From Imbricaverruca yamaguchii (lineage: Eukaryota; Arthropoda; Thecostraca; Neoverrucidae): a stretch of 64,000 nucleotides of DNA. Below the pieces are notes generated by a model that searched no databases, had not been told where the DNA came from, and saw only the letters and a program-made list of their open reading frames with translations. The position numbers were made by a program, and so were the translations under genes. The stretch spans positions 124,001 through 188,000 of the forward strand of contig JAOTOL010001599.1 in assembly GCA_034440575.1 (NCBI GenBank), written 5' to 3'. This document shows, in pieces, positions 1 through 12,230 of this stretch (the stretch's first letter is position 1; every line of letters starts with the position of its first letter).

Positions 1-444
1 TAGAAGGGGGGGGATGGGGAGCTTTGTTTTTGTGTGCTTGTCTTGATCTTTTTGTGAACGGAAAACCCCAAAGTTTTTTGCACCTTGGCGTCCGCCGCAG
101 TGAGACACTTATGACCGTCGCAAAGAGCCCAAATGTTGGCGCATTGACGCCCGGTGACTCGACAGTTAGACACCTGTGTTCTGTCGCAAGGAGCCTATCG
201 ATAAGCAGAGCTACAACCCAGAAGGGTGCTATTTCGACGTCGATGCGGCCATACCCCGTCAAATGGCCACCCTCGGGATACGATCGGCCTGCTCCCTACT
301 AGTCGGTGGCATTCAGCAATGAGTGGACAGTTTTTCCAGGGGCGCCTTTTCGGGTACAGGACATCCCTTTCCTGCCGCAGAGGGTGACCCTAGTCCTGTG
401 GCACCTTCTGCAGTAAGGTGTTCATTTCCTGACACTGTGGAAAT

Positions 445-491
445 GGCGCCCCCACCAAAAGAGGTGGCCCACCTCTTTTGGTGTGGGCGCC
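445..491. repeat. 22-bp inverted repeat with 3-nt loop
   Basis: The left arm 445-466 and right arm 470-491 pair along 22 bp with one mismatch (T at position 484), around loop GCC. The arm contains CACCAAAAGAGGTG. It is stable enough to extrude a cruciform or fold in RNA. No gene lies around it. Confidence 0.85.
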
Positions 492-601
492 CATTATCCA
501 TGGAAGTGGCATCATTTCAGTGACAAAGTGGCATGATCCTGTCACAGCGATTACTAACAGCAGCGGAACACTTGCTTTATCTCGAATGCTGGGCAGCAAA
601 T

Positions 602-654
602 AGGACACGTATTTTCTGTTGCAGCGACGTGCTGGAACAGAAAATACGTGTCCT
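602..654. repeat. Perfect 19-bp inverted repeat (hairpin)
   Basis: The arms 602-620 (AGGACACGTATTTTCTGTT) and 636-654 are exact reverse complements. The 15-nt spacer can add a further CAGC/GCTG stem. It is AT-mixed and not in a recognised gene. It resembles a foldback or small-RNA precursor in shape only. Confidence 0.85.
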
Positions 655-1380
655 TTTCGTGTCTGGCGTCGGGGTCTGTTCAGATGTACAATTTAAACAA
701 AATTGCCTTTTTAGCGATCGGGAGGGACACCATCCCCAGTTGGGGTGAACCAGTTTCGATAATAAGCAATATGATAAAGTAACATTCATCGGGCTTGTTG
801 GAAGGAATAGAGGATACAGTAAAGACTAGCCTAGAAGTGGAGAGCTCTGTGTGCAATTTAAAGGCCCCTGCGGCAGACGTCAGTCATCTCCCCGCACCAG
901 AAACCCCAGTCAAACCCACGTGGAACTTTGATGTCCTGAGCAGTATACCATGGAGAAAAAAACTAATGAAAGACATTCACTGATGGCGGACACCACGTTC
1001 TTTCTTGAGGAGGCCAAGGCAAGCCATACAATGCGAGCAATTGCAGGCGATTTTAAGCACTTTTGCTGTTCCTGCACTTGATGATTCAGATTATTTTCAC
1101 CCAGGCGTGATGAATCATCCACGAGAAAAGCCTCATTTTTAGCATGGCCGCAAGACATATTTTTCATTTTGACCTTCATTCCATGGCGCTACTATTGGAC
1201 ATAGGCGATATCAAACATTGCCTGTTGAATGAATACAAAGTCGCCAGACGCAACAGTGTGCAGTCATCTACCCAGGTCCTGGAGCGTGTCGCCACCGGGG
1301 GGGGGGGGGGGCGGAGGAGGAAGCTGCCCCTCATGCTGTGGGACTGAGTTTGAGAATGCCCCTACCTGGAAATGCACAAG
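655..1380. other. Gene-free stretch
   Basis: No open frame with recognisable protein sequence. A 14-base G run sits near 1298-1311. Short frames here carry no family motif. Confidence 0.6.
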
Positions 1381-1479
1381 AAAAAAGGTGAGCAAGGAGG
1401 ACGACGAGACAGAAGATCATGCTGTCAGGGAGGCTTCGTACCAGGAGATAAAAGGCAACCCTTAAAATGGGCAAAGGTC

Positions 1480-2060
1480 GAATAAAAAACGTAGCAGGAG
1501 GCCCCGAGATGTGGGAGGAGGCCCCTAACTTGACAAAGAATGTCTCTAGAAGAGAATAGGAGGTAGCTGTCGGACTCGAGAGGAGTTCCTGTAGCCGGAA
1601 TAGGTCTCCAGGGCCGAATGAGGCTCCGAAGACCGGAAGGGGTTCCCAGGAATTGAGAGGAGGCCCTTAAGATAGGAGTGGTAGCAGGTATGGAAGGAAG
1701 TGAGGTTTAAAAAAATTGAAGATGCCCTCAAGACAGGTAGGCTTTGCCAGGACAACGGAGGAGGCCCACGAGGCATGGTATGAGGGCCATGATTTGGCAG
1801 AGAAAGCCCCTGGAACGCGAGAGGAAGCCCATGCTATGTCAAAGGCGCCCCAAGTTGCAGGAGGAAGCCCTCCAAGACGACAGAGAAGGGCTATTGAATA
1901 TGGAGGAGAGTAGGACACACGAGAAGACATCCAAAACCGGTAAAGAGGCTCCATGAAATGAGACGAGCCCCCTAAGACGCGAGAGGAGACCAATAATTTG
2001 CAGGAAGTCCATAAAACAATTGTAGCAGCCTTGCCGAGGTACTTGAAAATCACGACATAG
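1480..2060. repeat. Degenerate purine-rich tandem array
   Basis: The core GAGGAGGCCC (often followed by AAGA or ACG) recurs about every 25-36 bp with heavy divergence. No frame is preserved. This is an old minisatellite, continuous with the next array. Confidence 0.55.
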
Positions 2061-3110
2061 GCCAAAATAGAGCCGGCCGGGGCCCCTGAAAATCACACTG
2101 AGCCTGGGGGTGCCAACAAATTCACACCCGGACCACGAAAATCGCGCCAGGGGCACGACGGGTCGTTCCGTGCCACAACAGTCTCATTGAGACACAAATG
2201 AAGCGTGGAAAACGAAAAACAATCCAGACATGGATAATCACTTTGGGGCCCAACAATGACGTCAAAATCCTCCAAAACGTAGTGGACGCCCAAAAAGTGT
2301 CGAGGCCGCCTAAACTCACGCTATGGATCCAAGCAACTGACGTCGGGACACAACATTACAGTGGACTCAAAAAGTCGCATCACAGCCCTTGAAATCACAC
2401 TGGGGGTCCAAAAGGTCCTGCCGGGGCCCCAAAAGTTGCAGCTGCCCTAACAAATAAATTTTCAGCCAGAATGTCACTGCAGCGTCAAAAATCAGGTCAA
2501 TCCCCCGAAAACCCGTTGGGCGCTGTAAAAAACGTGTCAGGGCATCGAGAAAAATCGCACCGGGACCAAATAATATCGCATGAAGTCACCTAAAAAGATA
2601 TAACTCGATGTCAACAAGTTCACACCGAGACTCGACCGAATTGACCCCGGCACCGGCAAATTAAGAACAGGTCCGGAAAAATACCCGGAGGGCTTTTACA
2701 CCCTGAAAGGTGCCATCGGCTGAAAAAATAACTCCTTCAGTGACAGCAGTGGCATATCAAAAGGACAAATTTCCCCTCCTAAGATAAATTAGCTCTCAAG
2801 AATTGTGCAAAGTCGCGCTGGGGCCACCAAAATTAGCGTCGGTGCACCGGAATTCACGCAGGGGGCTCCACGTAGATACAGCAGGACCAGAAAACTCGCT
2901 CCGAAGTCAGAAAATCTGCAACAGGAACCGCCAAGATTGCGTTGGGATCACAGCTAAGTACAACGCGCCCCACAAACTCGACCCGGTTCCCCAAATACAC
3001 GTCGGGGCTTCCAGAAATTGGCGTCTAGGGCCCCACATAAGCATAGTGTGACCCCCAGAAATCGCATCGGTATCGCTCCCTCCAAAAATAAAGCTGGAAT
3101 CTTGCAAAGT
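2060..3110. repeat. Old satellite-like array, copy 1 (AAAATCGCGCC type)
   Basis: Units of roughly 25-32 bp repeat a theme of CCCC, then AAAATC/AAATTC, then GCGCCGGGG, strongly diverged. Short frames across it have no conserved protein. The same theme fills 7780-8930, and a matched non-tandem block follows each array (3300-3545 and 9455-9690), so both belong to one composite repeat. Confidence 0.6.
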
Positions 3111-3299
3111 AAGGATGGATTCCCAAAAAATAATTGCTGCTTTATGCTATAAAGTAATTGCCGCTAATTGCTAAAGGCATCTGATGGGCATCTGATGGCC
3201 AGGGCCATAAAGCAAGAGTTGCATCCATAACTAAACGTACTGGGAGCTCTATAAATAAACACACCGGAAGCTCTCAAGGCACACAGGCATGGGTGTGAC

Positions 3300-3545
3300 C
3301 ATTGGGGGGGGGGGAGGGGCTGGGGACATATCCCATCACTTTCTGAAGTGACGATGTGTCCCCCCCCCCCCCCACAAAAAAAATTATGTGTCCCCAAAGC
3401 CTCAGCTACCTAAGCATCATCGCCGCAAAATTATACATAATAATTTACAGAGTAAAAATACATACGCAAGAGAATCACCAAAAATAATAAAAGCCGATGT
3501 AGCCAATAAACCAGCTGCACAGACTATCTGTCCTCATAAAATCTC
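3300..3545. repeat. Dispersed repeat block, copy 1
   Basis: It shares a colinear series with 9455-9690: GGGGCTGGGG, GTGTCCC, ACTTTCTGAA, TCAGCTACCT, ATCGCCGCAAAAT, GCAAGA-AATCACC, and a final AAAATCTC. It contains a 14-base C run at 3361-3374 that the other copy lacks. Confidence 0.8.
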
Positions 3546-3579
3546 AATTTAATCCCCCCAATCCCAATTCCATTTCAAA

Positions 3580-4450
3580 CCCAGACATGTCAAGGTCAAA
3601 GGTTTCATTGAGTTCTTCGATGTCATCGCGTTTCGTCGCTATGGCTTCAATTAGCAGAAAATGGATGTCATTCGTGACAACGAATGAACAATCGTTACAA
3701 TGGATGTCAAATGACAGCCCATGGTGAACCTTCGAGTAACATTTTTAAACCGGGATATGTCAAGGTCAAACTTCATGGTTAAAGACTAATTTGATTTCTT
3801 TTCGAAGTCATCGCGATTCGTCGCTATGGGTTCAATTTGCACCAAGTGTGTGCCATTCGACATAACTCATGCTGTACTATAATGCTACCAAATATAACCA
3901 ATTTCTAAGGTCAAAGGTCAAACTGATCATTTTTGGTCGCCTCGCATTTTTTATTCGCCTTAACATGCCCACATCCGGAATCAAACAATAGCCCGATGTG
4001 CACCTCGAGTAGTATTTCGAACCGGGACATGTCAATGTCAAACCACAAGACCGAAGGCTAGCTTAAATTGTTCAAAGTCCTCCCGCCGCGTCGCTATGTC
4101 TTCAATTTTCATAAAGTGGAGTGACTCGATGTGCCATTTGGTACTCTAGGAAATTTTTCAGAAATCACATTAAATTTGGACGTCAAAGGTCGAACTCATT
4201 TCTTTTTTTCGCCTCGCGTTTCATCGTTTTGTCTCAAACTTCCAATGCTTGGCATCAAGAGAAAGCCCGTGGGCAACCCTTGAGTAGCATTTTAACCCGG
4301 GACATGTCAGATCAAACCTCAAAGTCAATGGTTCGTTTAATTTCAGAGTCCTCGTGTTTCGTAGTTATTGCTTCAATTTACATTGTGTGGGTGTCATTCG
4401 ACGTGGCTTGCCGTACAGTATCAAAATGTTGAGATGTCGAAATAATTTCA
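3580..4450. repeat. About 270-bp tandem repeat, 3-4 diverged copies
   Basis: The anchor CCGGGACATGTCAA-GTCAAA recurs near 3582, 3750, 4020 and 4293. Each is followed by TCGCTATG-CTTCAATTT and, further on, TCAAAGGTC-AACT and TCGCCTCGC. The first copy is about 100 bp shorter. No coding frame is conserved among copies. Confidence 0.75.
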
Positions 4451-6800
4451 AAGGTGCCGAAAGTCCGTTGTTTGTTCAGTGATTCAGCGTCATAAGAATA
4501 GGAGGGCCAAGGCTATCTTTGTTTGCAACCGTTGTGATAGCAAGCACTCGTATTCTATATGGCTAGGGGCTCTCCCAAGAAATCCGTCATAACATTGGGA
4601 GGGGGAGGGGCGAAGTGTATTAGACTACCAAAAAAACTAATCGGATTTCGTCCACTATATTTTCAGACCTCAATCATTCTGATTTGCATTTGACGATGTG
4701 CATGTTTACGTTTCTTCAGCATCCTCGCCAACGGGAAAATCGTCCAGTAACAGGTGAAGCCACATGAACAACAAATCAATGCACAGTACATATAAACATA
4801 AAAGCTGTGAATCATAGCATGCGACTACAGTGACATACAGTGGATTCTGTTCCATCGTCATCGTCAACGTCATCTGTATCCTCAACGTCACCGTCACCCT
4901 CCCCTCATCCCACACACCGGCAAACACACAACAGATTAAATAAAATATGTATGCGCCCATATGCAGGCTAAAACATACCGGCCTTGATGGAGCATTGGAG
5001 CACAGCAGGCCTGGACTGTGATGACGACGGGTGAAGGTATTTCCTCGGTGCCTAACATTAGGAAGGGCGAATCCAAAGATTTAGTGGGGCGAGTTCAGGG
5101 TCGGGAAGGGGCATAGCTTCCACAAAATCGTAGCAATTGAAAACAATGTCCTCTGATCAAGCATGTGCATTGATGTAGTCATCGTGATCGCCGAGTCTAG
5201 TCAGTCACCACACACGACACCAAACAAACTAAAATGCGCAACGGATCGCATACATCAATCAAGGCAAACGTTCTACTATTTATTTTTACAACAGTTTAAA
5301 AACTCCACCCGTACCCAATGGCAAAACCAATAGCAAGAGTAGGCCACACTGGGTACACGCCTCTCCGATCTCGGCCAAGGAGTCCGAAAAGGTCAGTCCA
5401 GGAGATTCCGAGAAATGTCATCCGACGTGTCGGCCTTGAACTGGAAATGTCGGTTAGAATGGTTTCTTTGCTCTAGAGTCGGAAATATAAAGTGCAAAAC
5501 TCCGGAAAATTGGAATAATATCAGAAATCAACGGTTTTGAAATCGTTGGAATTGAAATGGTCCTCGCTCGAGATGTGTCGCAACAGGAACATTTTTACTG
5601 AAGCCCTGTTGGTACTTGTAATCTTTTCGCTCCAAAAGGTTAAGTGCTGGGTTTTCTATACCTTTGGCAGTGCTTGAACCAACCATATTTACCTTCTTGA
5701 CCTCATTCACCAAGTTTATTTCTAATTCCCCTTGAAATTGACTTGGGACGGATCGAGGAGGATAATATTCCCACATCTCCAAAATGCCACAATTCGCGGT
5801 AGTTCAAGCATGGCAGCACCAAATCAAGATCATAATGTTCTTTCGTGAAATCGAATAACTCTGCTTTCCCAAAATTATAATGAAGGTCAAGGTTACCAAA
5901 CAGAGGTCAGGTCAAATTATCTCTTCTTACCGCAGTAAGGGGAAGACTTTTTCGTGCAGAACATGAGAAAAGAACGATATAGACATTCGCTTTCAAATAT
6001 GTGTCCAAGTCAATGGTGTTAGTTCAGGTAAAGTGTTATGCATATTCTACACTGCCGTCCTTTGTGTGGAGTTGGGATTTGTGTGCGCGTCAGCAGCGGC
6101 GACGGGCGACATTGTGCCCGGAATGTCGTCTTATGCCGAATGCTACTGTTCCTTGTGAATTTACATTTCAGTTCGGTTTTAGGGTCACCGAAGTAGTACA
6201 ACATGACATTGTGTGAACAAACAATGATTCGAGATGACCTGACTCCGTGTGACTGGACTTTATTATGTGAAGCAAATATAAAGCATATAAAGAACAAATA
6301 TGTATAGAGATGCAAGATGTTGGATAGTAGGAAAACATGGCATACAAAAGCAATCTTCACATAGGTGCGGGGGACACGAATAAGACCACAAGGGTACCGC
6401 ACCCAAAATAGTTTCTGGTCGCGCTGCTGTCAGTACCTGTAATCATTACTTTAGTGGAAATATGGTCAGTCTCGCTGCTGACAATTTGTTTTTCTGATAT
6501 CCGTTGATCGAAATGCACAACAAGAGCAGCTGTGTCTCAGGCAGACTCAATGGCTGTGGCGAATTGGGAAATATTTATGCATGGGTGACATTTGTATTCA
6601 TTAATGGTAAGCTGAACGGTAGAATGCGAAGAAAGTGATAACTAATGCACACAAAACTGTTAGGGAAGTTGATGCAAAGCCACAACTAATCCCACACCGT
6701 TCATCTTCACTGGTCAGAGCCGTCGAGTACATCCCGTCTACCAGGGTTGGATTTATACTTTGCAATCCTAGACGAGGAGAGGACAATTTCTGAGTTATGG
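4451..6800. other. Gene-free stretch
   Basis: No recognisable coding sequence, tRNA or transposon ends. Frames of 60-127 codons occur but show no family motif. Local composition is unremarkable. Confidence 0.55.
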
Positions 6801-6805
6801 AATGC

Positions 6806-7205
6806 GGATAGGATATACACCATCCACTGTGATGAACCGGGGCCGTGTGGCACACCTACTATGACGGACTAGGGCCGCGAAGCATAACGTCCACTGCGGC
6901 AGATAACGGCCGTAAGATACATCATTTACTGTGGTGGATCAGGGTCACGAAGCAAACCGTGCACTGTGGCGGATCAGGGCCGTGGAATACACCGTCCATT
7001 ATAACCGACCGGGGCCGCGGAGCACACCGTCCACTGTGGCGGATCAGGGCCGTGGACTACACCGTCCATTGCCATGATGGTCCATAATGGGCCGGGACTG
7101 CCAAGCACACCATCCACTGTGGAAGATCGTAGCCACGGAGCACATCGTCCACTGTGGCGGACCGGGGCCGCGGAGTACACCGTCCATTGCGGCGGATCAT
7201 AGCCA
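6806..7205. repeat. About 35-bp minisatellite
   Basis: About eleven diverged units of GGGCCGNGGAGCACACCGTC followed by CACTGTGGCGGATCA. Open frames on both strands simply follow the repeat. Confidence 0.85.
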
Positions 7206-7779
7206 TCAACAGGTCAAATTATGTTATGCCATGGCAGCGTCGCACATAGGATCTGCGAGAGAGGGCAAACTAAACTTGGAAGGTGTCCGTCTACCCCCAT
7301 TAAAAAGTCCGTGAATTTCCACCAATATTTTTTTTTTCAAAGGGGTTCTTTATACTTTTGCCACATAATAATTAGTGGCCAAATTCATTGTCCTGTGGAG
7401 GGGACCAAATCTACCACCATTCTGAATTACTCGAGTTCAACCATAACTCCCCACATCCTGTTTGAAGGTTGTTTTTAGTCGGCCATCTAGTTATATATAT
7501 TGATAAGTAGTGTAACTTGTTAATTTGGATGGAACTTCTAGTTCCAAAAATATCATTTTCTACAATTGTAAATTTAATTTTTTTAAAGCATATATTGAAC
7601 ATTGAATTGAAGCGGTTGAAAATGGCATTGCAAAAGTGGCTGAATTCCAAGGACTTTTTTTCGGGGGTGGGGTGGGGCAGGCCCCTCTATGCTGTTCAAA
7701 CCTTCCGCATCCCTGATTTCTCCCCCAATTTCGAATCCGTGGTTACACCCATGCACACAGGGGTCATGTGACCGCACAA

Positions 7780-8930
7780 GGGCCCGAAAAAGAGGCTGGG
7801 GCCGCATAAAGCAGCATGGTCCCAAAACGAACAAAAAGACGCGAGCATAAGAATCGCGCTGCGGTCCCCAAAAATCGTCCTCTGGGACCCATAAATTCGC
7901 GCCAGAATCCCAGAATTCTCATAGGGGACTCTAAATAAATACATGGCGCACCAACGAACTCGCGCCAATGCCAGAAAATTTGCGCGGGGACTTGCCAGAA
8001 ACTCGCTGAACCCAGGTAAGTGCAACGCTTCCCGCGAACTCGCGCCCATTCCCAAATATGACCCTCGGGAACAAAAATTAAAAACTGTAGTCCCCAAAAT
8101 TTGGGTCGCGTCATCAAATCTTGTAGGAGTCCTCGAGGCTCCTACAAATTGGCATTGATGGCCTTAAATAAGGACAGTGTGGACTCAAAAATCGCATTAG
8201 GACCGGAGAAAAATGCATCTGAAGTCCTCCAAAATAAAGGTAAATTCGGAAAATTAAATGTCCGAGTAGGAAAAATCGTCCCGGAGCCCTCAGCATAACA
8301 CCAGATGCCTTAAAAAATATCGTACGTTCCCGAAAAAACGTACCATGGCTCCAAGGGTCGTTAAGGGACACAAAAATATGGCGCCAGTGGCTAGAAAAAT
8401 CATGCCGTGATTCCCAAAAAAATAATCAGGAAGCCACCAAAAATTGCGTCGAGCCCAGCAAACTTCCAACGTATCCCTCCGGAACCACGCGCGTGGGACC
8501 GAAATGTCGTGCCGGGATCCATAAAATTATACTGGAGCTGCAAAAAATCGTGCTTGTATCCCACAAATGTGCACCACGAGCCCTAAATAAATACAGCGGG
8601 ACCCTAAGAGCACAACGGAGAAATATACGTTGCAGCTCTAAATAACCAGGAGCTATAGAAAATCCACAATGGAGGCCCTCAAAGCACACCGGGGCCAAGA
8701 AACCACATGGGGGCCTGAAAAGCAGGGTGGGGTCCTCACAAAGCGACATGGTCCTAAAAGGGAAAAAAGACTGGGCACTAAGTAAACAATCCGAATCTCC
8801 GAAAAACCTCACACATTTCGCCGGTGCACAAAAAAGCAACAGATCTCTAAGAAAACGAGCGGACGTCTAAAAAAATGAACTGGATCCGTAACAAAAATTG
8901 GTTGGAGCCCTAAAAAATATCTGAAGACGG
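7780..8930. repeat. Old satellite-like array, copy 2 (AAAATCGCGCC type)
   Basis: Same irregular 25-32 bp theme as 2060-3110 (for example AAATTCGCGCCAGAAT and CAGAAAATTTGCGCGGGG). Homopurine/GC alternation generates several spurious frames on both strands. Confidence 0.6.
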
Positions 8931-9454
8931 AAGAATGCAATAGGTCGAAGTACGAATACCTAGCAAGGCCTCGGTTCAGTAGCAAACCTATAAGCTTAAT
9001 TAACCACATAGTTAGGTGTGCTTCACCAAATAGAGGTGCAGCAAAGATCATAGGGTATGCGGATTTTGCAAACATGAGAAAGTGTGGTGAGAAGAGAACG
9101 AAGCAACGAATTGAATTAATCCAATTTTCCCGGCGAACCCTGACACGAACCATTCTTCATGTCAAATATGGCACAAGACCATCATGTGACAGCAACTAAC
9201 TAACAAAGCGTAGGAGGCCTAGCAAAAACTGGAGGACTTCACGAATTTTGGCGAATGCGACGATTGCGCGAGGCAGGTGAATACGTGCGCGAACGAAGGC
9301 GTTTTGGTGATAAGGCGTTATCAGCTTTTATGTCTGAACTTGGAACATTTTGGATTCTAACTGATCAGTACAGATATAATTTGCACGGTATGAGGTAACT
9401 TATCAAGGTATGCCAAAATAAAAAACATTCGTACAGGATTGGAGGCATAAGTGC

Positions 9455-9690
9455 AACCGCTGGTGGGGGCTGGGGGACGTGTCCCACAACTTCTGAAAAG
9501 TGGCGATTTGCCTCTCAAATTTATTTTTGGTCCCCAAGCATCAGCTACCTGAGTATGATCGCCGCAAAATGAAACGTCATTTATAAAGTGAAAATATAAA
9601 TATGCAAGAAAATCACCGAAAATACTAGAAACCGATCTAACCAACCAACGAGCTTCACGGGATAGCTGCCGTCACAAAATCTCCGAATGG
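9455..9690. repeat. Dispersed repeat block, copy 2
   Basis: Colinear with 3300-3545 in the same orientation (GCTGGGGGACGTGTCCC, TCAGCTACCTGAG, ATCGCCGCAAAATG, ATGCAAGAAAATCACC). Divergence suggests an old duplication or two insertions of one element. Confidence 0.8.
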
Positions 9691-9859
9691 TAAATCAGCA
9701 AACGTTTGAAATGTACGCTAACGGGCCATTCTTCAATAAAATGAATCTTCACCATCTTGTGCTCTCGCTTAGGTGGAAAATTGTGCTTTGCAATGGAAAA
9801 TTTGCATTATCGCAAGGCTTTATGTGTCTTCAGTTGCATTCCTCTGTGCATATATTGAT

Positions 9860-10130
9860 ATATGTCCAGGAAACGGGACTGGATGTCCTTGGAGACATCC
9901 AGATCATGGAGGGGAGTCATGGACAGCCCGAAGCACGTACGTCAAGATAATATCGTATTCGTATTCAGCGACGAGTCCTGCCAATTTGGATACTGCGTCC
10001 TCCCGCTCAAGTATTGCTGGGACCAGCCCACATTGTTTGAAATATTGTCACGCTCATGGAGCCGAAATATATTTTGGGGAGATGTGTGTGTGGGGAGACA
10101 GAATGGTTCGCATAATTAATTTACCAATCT
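9860..10130 (+). pseudogene. Possible Tc1/mariner-type transposase remnant (weak)
   Basis: One frame reads D-N-I-V-F-V-F-S-D-E-S-C-Q-F-G-Y, which resembles the W-x-x-V-x-F-S-D-E-S core around the second catalytic Asp of Tc1 transposases. No other catalytic residue or inverted repeat can be assigned, and the frame is only 85 codons. It may be chance. Confidence 0.15.
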
Positions 10131-10229
10131 ACCCGTCATACAACTCGGGTTGCGCTCTTGGCTGCCAAGTATATCCTACTCTGGATAAAACATTCCGCGT
10201 TAATTCAATACCAAAATGTTGAGAATGTC

Positions 10230-11900
10230 GCCCCGCACTCCATATTTTTTTTTGGGCCCCTAAAAAGCTCTACGTCCCGGCCCAAAGGCTCCGTCCTATA
10301 TGTGCACTAAGTTGACTTGATCCCTGTGAATAACCACCACTGAATCCGCCCCTCTTAAAATTCGTCCCTTGGTTAACAAAAAGCTACACTCATGTCGTTC
10401 CCCTAATGTAGGCGATCCTGAGTTCCTCCCGCTCCGGAGTGCTGGGGTGTCCCGTAACTCATGCAATGTATCCCCGAACGGTTCCATGAAAGACCGCTCG
10501 TGTCGTAAATGGTGTGGGACAATCGGGACAGAGCTTTCGCTCAGTTTCTTCGAAATCAAAAACAGCGCCGGAGATCCTCGTCGATGGGTCGTGCTGCGAA
10601 GCCACGCCTTCTCACAAACCTCGTACATCGCCAAAAGGTATATTTGTTTTTAACCGAAATACATACGAACTTTCTGGACGGTTCCTGTGGCCGGCGTCGA
10701 CAGGCCCGCCCGACACACCACCTTACCTCTCGAGACACGTCAAGCCGACGCTGACCGCCGGTCAAAAACGGCTGCACAGCATGGCCAGGTACAAAGTTTC
10801 CGCGCGTCGGGGCGGCGTGCGCGAACACGACGCAACGGAGCGTCACGAGGACACAGCACACGGACAACAGAACACACTGTTGATCTGCAGCAATATCGCA
10901 TCAGCAACAAGCTTGGTAAGCAAATGAGAACCTTCTTCGCCAGATGTTCGTTTTCCAGGCGAACTGTTCGTATACAGCCAACTATATCGTCTGAGGACAA
11001 TATAGTTTTCTTCATGGAATAAATAGCATTAAGCTGGTTCATGCCAACACACATACGCAAACGATCAAAATAAAGCAACGCACACGGTTTTTTGTAGTCG
11101 CTTTTTCTATTTTGCACACGCACGAGTCACACGACTCGGATACTAATAGCTAATGTTGGCGGAAGTGTCCCGCGCACTGCGGGCCGCCTGACCGGCGGCG
11201 CAGGCAGCCGTCCTCGACGTTCGAGGGGCGTCTGACCGGCGGCCACGCGGCCCGCAGTCACGTGCAAAGGTGGCGTCGTGCCGGCGGTATGCCGCCGCGG
11301 CGGGCGCGCCCATGCCGCTCGACCGGGGCTCTCGCACAGTCGCTCTCTCTCTCATTCTCACGGGGCGGGGCGGGGAGCCGGGCCGAGCTCTGACCAGGGT
11401 CCCCGCCCGGCCGCAGTCGCTCGTCCGTCTCACGCGCGCTCCCGAGCCCCCCGGCCGCCGCGGCCCAGCAGGCCCGCCGCGCGGCCGACCGCGAAGGCGC
11501 CGACGCTGGTCGGCCGTATATGTTCATAGAACGTACATCAGCTATTTATCATAGATAAATGGGGTTAAAAACGTCACCGGGTACATGGGGACGGCGGAGC
11601 GGCCGTCGCGCCGCAGGCAGCAACTGCACACGCATCTCGCCGCCCCTCCCGGCAACTTAAGACACCTTAACACTAACACACGGCACAGTGTAGACAAGAA
11701 ATTACCTTCCAGCCAACTGCTGACAGTGGAACACGGAGTGTGCCGACCGCGACTCCTCCGCACCTTACAAATAGCCTTAAATCTAACACACATGCAGTAA
11801 ATGCCGTAGCAAAAGCGGCATACACGGTATTTTGCGGGTAACTCCCACAAAACAATGGAGAGGTGTGCTGGACAGACTGAGGCCTTACCGCCCCGCCAGC
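10230..11900. other. 3' flank of the ETS gene
   Basis: It probably includes the ETS 3' UTR at its upper end. 11150-11520 is very GC- and CpG-rich, which opens frames on both strands without family motifs. No other gene is supported. Confidence 0.5.
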
Positions 11901-11916
11901 ATTTGGCACCTGGGAC

Positions 11917-12230
11917 CTAGAGACTGTACGGGTGACAGAACTGGTAGACGAGCCGCTGGCTCCGTTCCGTCTTCTTCATGATGCCCTTCTTGTAGTACTG
12001 ACGGATGGAGCGCGACAGCTTGTCGTAGTTCATGGCGGGCCGGTTCTTGCGCTTACCCCACAGCTTGGCCACCCGCACCGAGTCCTCGATCTTGAAGATA
12101 CCCTTCTGGCGGTCAATCCAGCGTATGGAAGAGCCGTACAGCTGCGGATGCGTCAGCAGCTCCTTGAGGAACTGCCACAGGTGTATGTGGGAGCCGCTTC
12201 GCACAGGTGTCGCCTTCTCCTCCTCGTCGT
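11917..12230 (-). CDS. Ets98B: Ets98B-like gene, last coding exon (ETS DNA-binding domain)
   Basis: The acceptor GTTGACAG|AC at 12231/12230 opens the exon and the stop is TAG at 11919-11917. It encodes residues 316-419: an acidic lead D-D-E-E-E, then the whole winged-helix ETS domain. Visible landmarks are the first helix (I-H-L-W-Q-F-L-K-E-L-L), W-I-D-R-Q-K-G-I-F-K-I, W-G-K-R-K-N-R-P-A-M, and recognition helix Y-D-K-L-S-R-S-I-R-Q-Y-Y with the two Arg that contact GGA. The protein ends four residues after F-C-H-P-Y, as in other D-ETS-4/SPDEF proteins. No in-frame damage is seen. The 3' UTR extends toward lower coordinates; I found no clear poly(A) signal. Confidence 0.95.
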
